Positions 14,452 through 17,482 of a DNA stretch of 17,482 nucleotides are shown here, piece after piece (within the stretch, counting starts at the first letter, position 1; the number at the start of each line of letters is the position of its first letter). A program made the position numbers and the translations under genes. This DNA is from Minisyncoccota bacterium (GTDB taxonomy: Bacteria; Patescibacteriota; Microgenomatia; Levybacterales; UBA12049), in contig JANWIQ010000040.1 of the NCBI GenBank assembly GCA_025449795.1, positions 1-17,482 on the forward strand, read 5' to 3'. Below the pieces are notes generated by a model. The model did no database searches. It was given only the letters and a program-made list of their open reading frames with translations, and was not told the DNA's origin.

Positions 14452-14745
14452 TTAGAGCTTTTGCAAATAGCTTATCAGTTTTCTCAGCTCTGGATCCAAA
14501 TCGTTTTCAAAAATTGTCCTTTCTTGTATTTCTCCTTCACGCTCTACTGAAATTGAATACGTAAATGCATCGGGATTTGAATTTTTCCCCTGAGCGGAGT
14601 CGAAGGGTTTAACTTTAGAAAAATGTGAACTTACTAGTACTTCTTCAACTCCCTTTGCTTTTTCAGGATCAATTTTTGTGGTGTCAATTGTTTTTGCGTA
14701 GGGAATACCAGTAAAACCTCCAGTGCGAGTAAGTGTAATAAGCAT
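14452..14745 (-). CDS. Emfourin-like inhibitor of protealysin-type protease
   Basis: 97 residues. It begins MLITLTRTGGFTGIPYAKTI, followed by TTKIDPEKAKGVEEVLVSSHF, YSISVEREGEIQERTI and PELRKLISYLQKL. This is the layout I recall for emfourin (M4in), a small single-domain inhibitor encoded next to protealysin-like M4 proteases: an N-terminal strand with xRxGGFxG, a central helix, then paired strands and a final helix. The position directly downstream of an M4 protease gene on the same strand supports this. It has no signal peptide, so it should act in the same compartment where the protease is made. Residues about 45-58 (KPFDSAQGKNSNPD) come from an inserted CCTTCGACTCCGCTCAGG repeat lying in a loop. 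Confidence 0.75.
   Translation of the reverse strand: MLITLTRTGGFTGIPYAKTIDTTKIDPEKAKGVEEVLVSSHFSKVKPFDSAQGKNSNPDAFTYSISVEREGEIQERTIFENDLDPELRKLISYLQKL
14587..14607. repeat. CCTGAGCGGAGTCGAAGG element in CDS
   Basis: Short repeat of the CCTTCGA...CTCAGG family, translated as PFDSAQG inside the emfourin-like inhibitor. Confidence 0.75.
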
Positions 14746-14876
14746 ATTTTCAGATGAACTCAGATGGACTCCGTGAGTCAGATTTGTCAGTTACTATCAG
14801 AGAATCAGAATAATTTAAATAATCTGAAATACTGATTTTCTCATCTACAGAGTACTATCTGAGTCATATCTGAAGA
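14746..14876. other. Spacer between protease and inhibitor with many CAGAT/ATCTGA motifs
   Basis: 131 bp with at least five TCAGA(T)-type words in both orientations (CTCAGATGG, GTCAGATTTG, ATCAGAGAATCAG, AATCTGAAATAC, ATCTGAGTCATATCTGAAG). It could be an operator cluster or simple low-complexity drift. There is no gene. Confidence 0.4.
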
Positions 14877-15902
14877 TTATATCACCCCTACTTTTTTCCA
14901 CGCTTCTTCTACCGCTTTTTCTTCTTTGCTTCCTGTGCCAAAAATTTCTCCTGCACTTTGGACGGTAGCATAGGCACAGTCTGCAAAATTTGCAGAGGAT
15001 TTTAGTTTGGTAGTAAGTGTCTCATACCATATCTTACCAGCGCTTTCCCATGCATTTCCCCCAATTGCAACTGCTGTCAAATAAAACGCATGGTTGGGAA
15101 TGCCGCTATTTATATGTACGCCGCCATTGTCATCAGCGGTCGTGACATACCCACTCATATCTCCTGGCTGCATGTCCTTTCCAATGACCGGATCATCGTA
15201 GGCGGTCCCTGGCGCTTTCATACTCCGCAGTGCTTTCCCATGTACACTGCTTGTAAAAATGCCCTCGCCAATAAGCCAGTCTGCTTGCGCTGCTGTTTGG
15301 TGAAGGCTTTGTTGCTTGACCAGACTCCCAAACACATCAGAAAAAGATTCATTCAACGCACCTGATTGGTCCTGGTAGTCAAGATTTGCCGTGTATTGGG
15401 TGACGCCATGCGTCAATTCATGTCCGGTCACGTCAATTGGTTTGGTAAATTGGGTAAATAATTGTCCATCGCCATCTCCGTAGACCATTTGCTCTCCGTC
15501 CCAAAATGCATTGTCATATTTTTCGGAATAATGGACAGTCGAGAGAAGACTCATGCCGCGATTGTCGATAGAATTTCTTTGGTAGGTAGTCCAGTAGAGA
15601 TCGTAGGTCGCACCAGTGCCAGTATATGCTTCTTTTCCGGCAGTATCTGTGGGTGGAGTTGTTTCTGTGCCAATTTCAACACCTGGAAGATCAGTACTGT
15701 TATTTGCCGAGTAAATTAGTCTTTGCTTACCCGCTGGAGCTAGTTCTTGCCTGAGTGAACGAAGTGAATCGAAGGCCTGGCGTTTTTGCCGAATACTCTC
15801 AGAAATCTCTATGGACTTTTCTGCCCAATCTTTCTGGTCTGCGTTTCCATTTTTTACAACCGCAGAAAGGATGTGGGGAGGGACAATAAAACAAATGGCC
15901 AT
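14877..15902 (-). CDS. Protealysin-like M4 family zinc metalloprotease
   Basis: 341 residues. The N-terminus CFIVPPHILSAVVKNG is the short protealysin-type propeptide motif. HELTH at 161-165 supplies two zinc His and the catalytic Glu. NESFSD supplies the third ligand, Glu 185, exactly 20 residues after the second His, as in thermolysin. GGVHINSGIPNHAFY contains the transition-state His (263). The C-terminal helical domain (WYETLTTKLKSSANFADCAY) is complete. There is no signal peptide, as in protealysins, so it is made as a cytosolic precursor that removes its own propeptide; secretion or an intracellular role is open. The propeptide/catalytic junction contains an in-frame repeat (AFDSLRSLRQ). 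It lies directly upstream of the presumed inhibitor gene. Confidence 0.9.
   Translation of the reverse strand: MAICFIVPPHILSAVVKNGNADQKDWAEKSIEISESIRQKRQAFDSLRSLRQELAPAGKQRLIYSANNSTDLPGVEIGTETTPPTDTAGKEAYTGTGATYDLYWTTYQRNSIDNRGMSLLSTVHYSEKYDNAFWDGEQMVYGDGDGQLFTQFTKPIDVTGHELTHGVTQYTANLDYQDQSGALNESFSDVFGSLVKQQSLHQTAAQADWLIGEGIFTSSVHGKALRSMKAPGTAYDDPVIGKDMQPGDMSGYVTTADDNGGVHINSGIPNHAFYLTAVAIGGNAWESAGKIWYETLTTKLKSSANFADCAYATVQSAGEIFGTGSKEEKAVEEAWKKVGVI
15749..15776. repeat. GCCTGAGTGAACGAAGTGAATCGAAGGC element in CDS (extended variant)
   Basis: A longer member of the CCTTCGA...CTCAGG family, with an inner inverted repeat (TGAACGAAGTGA). It is translated in frame as AFDSLRSLRQ between the propeptide and catalytic domain of the M4 protease. 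Confidence 0.7.
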
Positions 15903-15911
15903 ACGTATCTT

Positions 15912-15939
15912 GTATTAAGTATTATGTATTATGAACCAA
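15912..15939 (-). promoter_or_regulatory. Possible promoter of the protease gene
   Basis: On the minus strand TTGGTT (15939-15934), a 16-bp spacer, then TAATAC (15917-15912). The start would be near 15905, about three bases before ATG 15902. The spacer is made of ATAATAC repeat units (CATAATACATAATACT), so the -10 assignment is uncertain. Confidence 0.4.
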
Positions 15940-16023
15940 GTAGCAAGAGGGAAATTCTTAAGGATTTCTTACACGCTTCTAATAGCATTATTATCCCCAT
16001 CGTATGTAATTTAGGAGAGAAGA

Positions 16024-16257
16024 ATGAGTAAAAGACTTACCGAAAATGAAAAAACAAGAAGACACGATATGGTGGCGAGTGCACGGTTTGGCCCAGATGG
16101 GGCTTGTAGAAACTACGGACAGATTGCCGAAATAACTGGTCTTACCCAAGGTCAAGTATTGGCGGTAATTTTGCGCGCATCTCGTCTTTCTGGAGATCCA
16201 GATGCCTATTTGGATCTCCGCACTGGCCATCGAAGAGGGCCAAAAAGAGAATATTAG
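16024..16257 (+). CDS. Small helix-turn-helix protein
   Basis: 77 residues. AGGAG (16013-16017) lies six bases before ATG 16024, the best Shine-Dalgarno in the window. Residues about 30-52 (NYGQIAEITGLTQGQVLAVI) form a predicted helix-turn-helix; the C-terminus is basic (LRTGHRRGPKREY). It may bind DNA as a dimer. There is no other domain, and I do not recognise a named family. It is divergent from the protease gene across 121 bp, so it could control that gene, but the sequence alone does not show this. Confidence 0.6.
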   Translation: MSKRLTENEKTRRHDMVASARFGPDGACRNYGQIAEITGLTQGQVLAVILRASRLSGDPDAYLDLRTGHRRGPKREY

Positions 16258-16375
16258 TAGAACAAGCTACCTGATACTATTTCTTCAGCCATAGGCTTAC
16301 TCTATTGAGTTTTGAGTCTGCATGAGTAAATGCTCTTCGCTTTGAATATCTGCCTTTTCTTCTTAGCCTCCATGA

Positions 16376-16381
16376 TATAAA
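16376..16381 (+). promoter_or_regulatory. -10 box of leuS
   Basis: TATAAA nine bases before ATG 16390 would place the transcription start at about 16388. No clear -35 is seen. Confidence 0.3.
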
Positions 16382-16389
16382 ATAGGTGT

Positions 16390-17482
16390 ATGCAAAAATA
16401 TTTTCCAAATGAAATTGAGTCTAAATTGCCCTCCTCCGCCTCATCCGTCGCTAAAGCTATGGATGACAAGAAGGCTACGGAAGGGCAGGCAAGACGTTAT
16501 GACCCAAGTGCTATTGAATCAAAATGGCGAAAGGTGTGGGATGAGCATGAAATATACAAATTTACGCTTGATCCTTCCAAAAAAACATATTATCCACTTG
16601 TTGAATTACCCTATCCATCGGGTGACTTACATATTGGTCACTGGTTTTCTTTTGGGACAGCAGATGTCCATGCTCGTACCCACAGAATGATGGGAGAAAA
16701 CGTCTTTTTCACCAATGGCTATGATGCATTTGGCCTCCCAGCAGAAAATGCTGCTATTAAAAGAGGTATCCATCCACAAGATTGGACCATGAAAAATATC
16801 GAGACAATGACTGCGCAATTTGCCACGATGGGAAGCATGATTGACTGGTCTCATACCACAGCTGCATGTCTTCCTGAGTATTATGCATGGAATCAATGGA
16901 TATTTATTCGCATGTATGAAAAAGGACTTGTGTATCGGGGAAAAATGTTGGGAAACTGGTGTCCGGTAGACCAGACAGTGCTTGCAAATGAGCATGTAGA
17001 GAATGGAAAATGCTGGAGATGTGGAGCAGAAGTAGTACAAAAAGAAATAGAGCAATGGTTTGTAAAACTTACCGCTTTTGCAGATGAGCTTATATGGCCA
17101 AATCCTACAGAGGCAGTTATGGTTCCTCGTCATTCCGAACTTGTTTCGGAATCTCATAAAAAGATCCTGAATCGAGTTCAGGATGACAAAATTAAACTCA
17201 CCCCGGCAACGGTAGATTGGCCTATTTCAGTAAAAGTAGCACAAAATCAGTGGATAGGAAGAAAAGAAGGCGTAGAAATAGATTTTCAGGTAAAAAATTC
17301 TTCTTTTAAAATTACTGTATTTACCACAAGACCGGAAACAATTGATGGAGCAACGTTTATTGTAATAGCCCCAGAACACCATTTAATTTCTGAATTGAAA
17401 TTTGCTCACGAAAAAGAAGTGAGAGAGTATGTAAAAAAATCTTTAGAAAAACAAGAACAAGAAAGATTAGTGGATGCAAAGA
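16390..17482 (+). CDS. leuS: Leucyl-tRNA synthetase (5' part, runs off the window)
   Basis: 364 codons are visible. The enzyme attaches leucine to tRNA-Leu in the cytoplasm. Class I signature: PYPSGDLHIGHW, with HIGH at 81-84. LeuRS-specific segments: NGYDAFGLPAENAAIKRG, NWCPVDQTVLANE, a zinc-knuckle-like Cys set (C191, C208, C211), QWFVKLTAFADEL, WPISVKVAQNQWIGRKEG and the editing-domain entry VFTTRPETIDGATF. The first conserved residues (YDPSAIESKWRKVWDE) begin at about 37, so the N-terminus is some 30 residues longer than usual; Met 24 (16459) is an alternative start. Residues 247-267 are encoded by a 59-bp palindromic element. The stretch between ADEL and WPISVK is about 42 residues, against about 9 in E. 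coli LeuRS. The KMSKS region lies outside the window. Confidence 0.95.
   Translation, partial: MQKYFPNEIESKLPSSASSVAKAMDDKKATEGQARRYDPSAIESKWRKVWDEHEIYKFTLDPSKKTYYPLVELPYPSGDLHIGHWFSFGTADVHARTHRMMGENVFFTNGYDAFGLPAENAAIKRGIHPQDWTMKNIETMTAQFATMGSMIDWSHTTAACLPEYYAWNQWIFIRMYEKGLVYRGKMLGNWCPVDQTVLANEHVENGKCWRCGAEVVQKEIEQWFVKLTAFADELIWPNPTEAVMVPRHSELVSESHKKILNRVQDDKIKLTPATVDWPISVKVAQNQWIGRKEGVEIDFQVKNSSFKITVFTTRPETIDGATFIVIAPEHHLISELKFAHEKEVREYVKKSLEKQEQERLVDAK
17129..17187 (+). repeat. 59-bp palindromic element inside leuS
   Basis: It starts GTCATTCCGAAC, has the hairpin ATTCCGAA/TTCGGAAT at 17132-17152, and ends TTCAGGATGAC. It is the same element as the intergenic copy at 5173-5231 and related to 4086-4144. 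It is read through in frame as RHSELVSESHKKILNRVQDD. Confidence 0.9.

Noticed and set aside
16627..17157. Minus-strand frame of 176 codons
   Set aside because: It is antisense to leuS, which has unmistakable motifs in the plus frame.
1..17482. tRNA or rRNA genes, insertion-sequence transposases, integrase attachment sites
   Set aside because: I looked for cloverleaf signatures, conserved rRNA blocks and transposase motifs and saw none. A covariance-model search would be needed to exclude small RNAs.

Overview
The window looks like a chromosomal fragment of a Candidate Phyla Radiation bacterium (Patescibacteria, most like Microgenomates). This is inferred from the gene content: a giant tail-fibre-like surface protein, WxL-type surface genes, an OmpR-type winged-helix protein without a receiver domain, very AT-rich spacers, and many short repeats that run through genes. 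No rRNA or tRNA gene is present to confirm it. UGA is used as a stop (ends of the genes at 8060 and 9547), so the recoded UGA-glycine lineages are unlikely.

Layout. 1-5122 (minus) is one uninterrupted reading frame of at least 1,707 codons that leaves the window at the left edge. It has two tandem Xer/phage-integrase N-terminal core-binding domains, a membrane segment near residues 403-425, and about 1,280 residues of repetitive, Gly/Asn/Thr/Ser-rich beta-type surface protein. I checked it row by row and found no stop. 5123-5889 is a gene-free AT-rich spacer with two palindromic elements. 5890-6828 (plus) is a secreted, C-terminally anchored Ig-like protein, followed by a remnant of a four-helix-bundle suffix gene. 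12033 down to 7027 (minus) is a five-gene cluster: a polytopic membrane protein, then two successive pairs of WxL-like surface protein plus DUF916/WxLIP-like membrane protein. 12121-12798 (plus) encodes a basic helix-turn-helix protein. 13050-13757 (minus) encodes a single-span membrane protein. 13861-14448 (plus) encodes a winged-helix regulator. 14452-15902 (minus) holds a protealysin-like M4 metalloprotease and its presumed inhibitor emfourin. 16024-16257 (plus) is a 77-residue helix-turn-helix protein. 16390 to the right edge is leuS (leucyl-tRNA synthetase, 5' part).

How it works together. Most of the window is cell envelope: a giant filamentous or adhesive protein, Ig-like and WxL-type secreted proteins with their membrane partners, and a protease with its inhibitor. 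Three small DNA-binding proteins lie among them.

The most striking feature is the density of short repeats inside reading frames. 59-base palindromic elements beginning GTCATTCC sit in frame in leuS and in the giant gene, with a third copy intergenic. Short CCTTCGA...CTCAGG elements lie in frame in the protease, the inhibitor and the 13050 gene. Minisatellites of about 9-10 bases form signal-peptide codons, start regions and gene junctions of the surface-protein genes. Several transcription units also have promoter-like boxes placed so that mRNA would begin at or within a few bases of the start codon.
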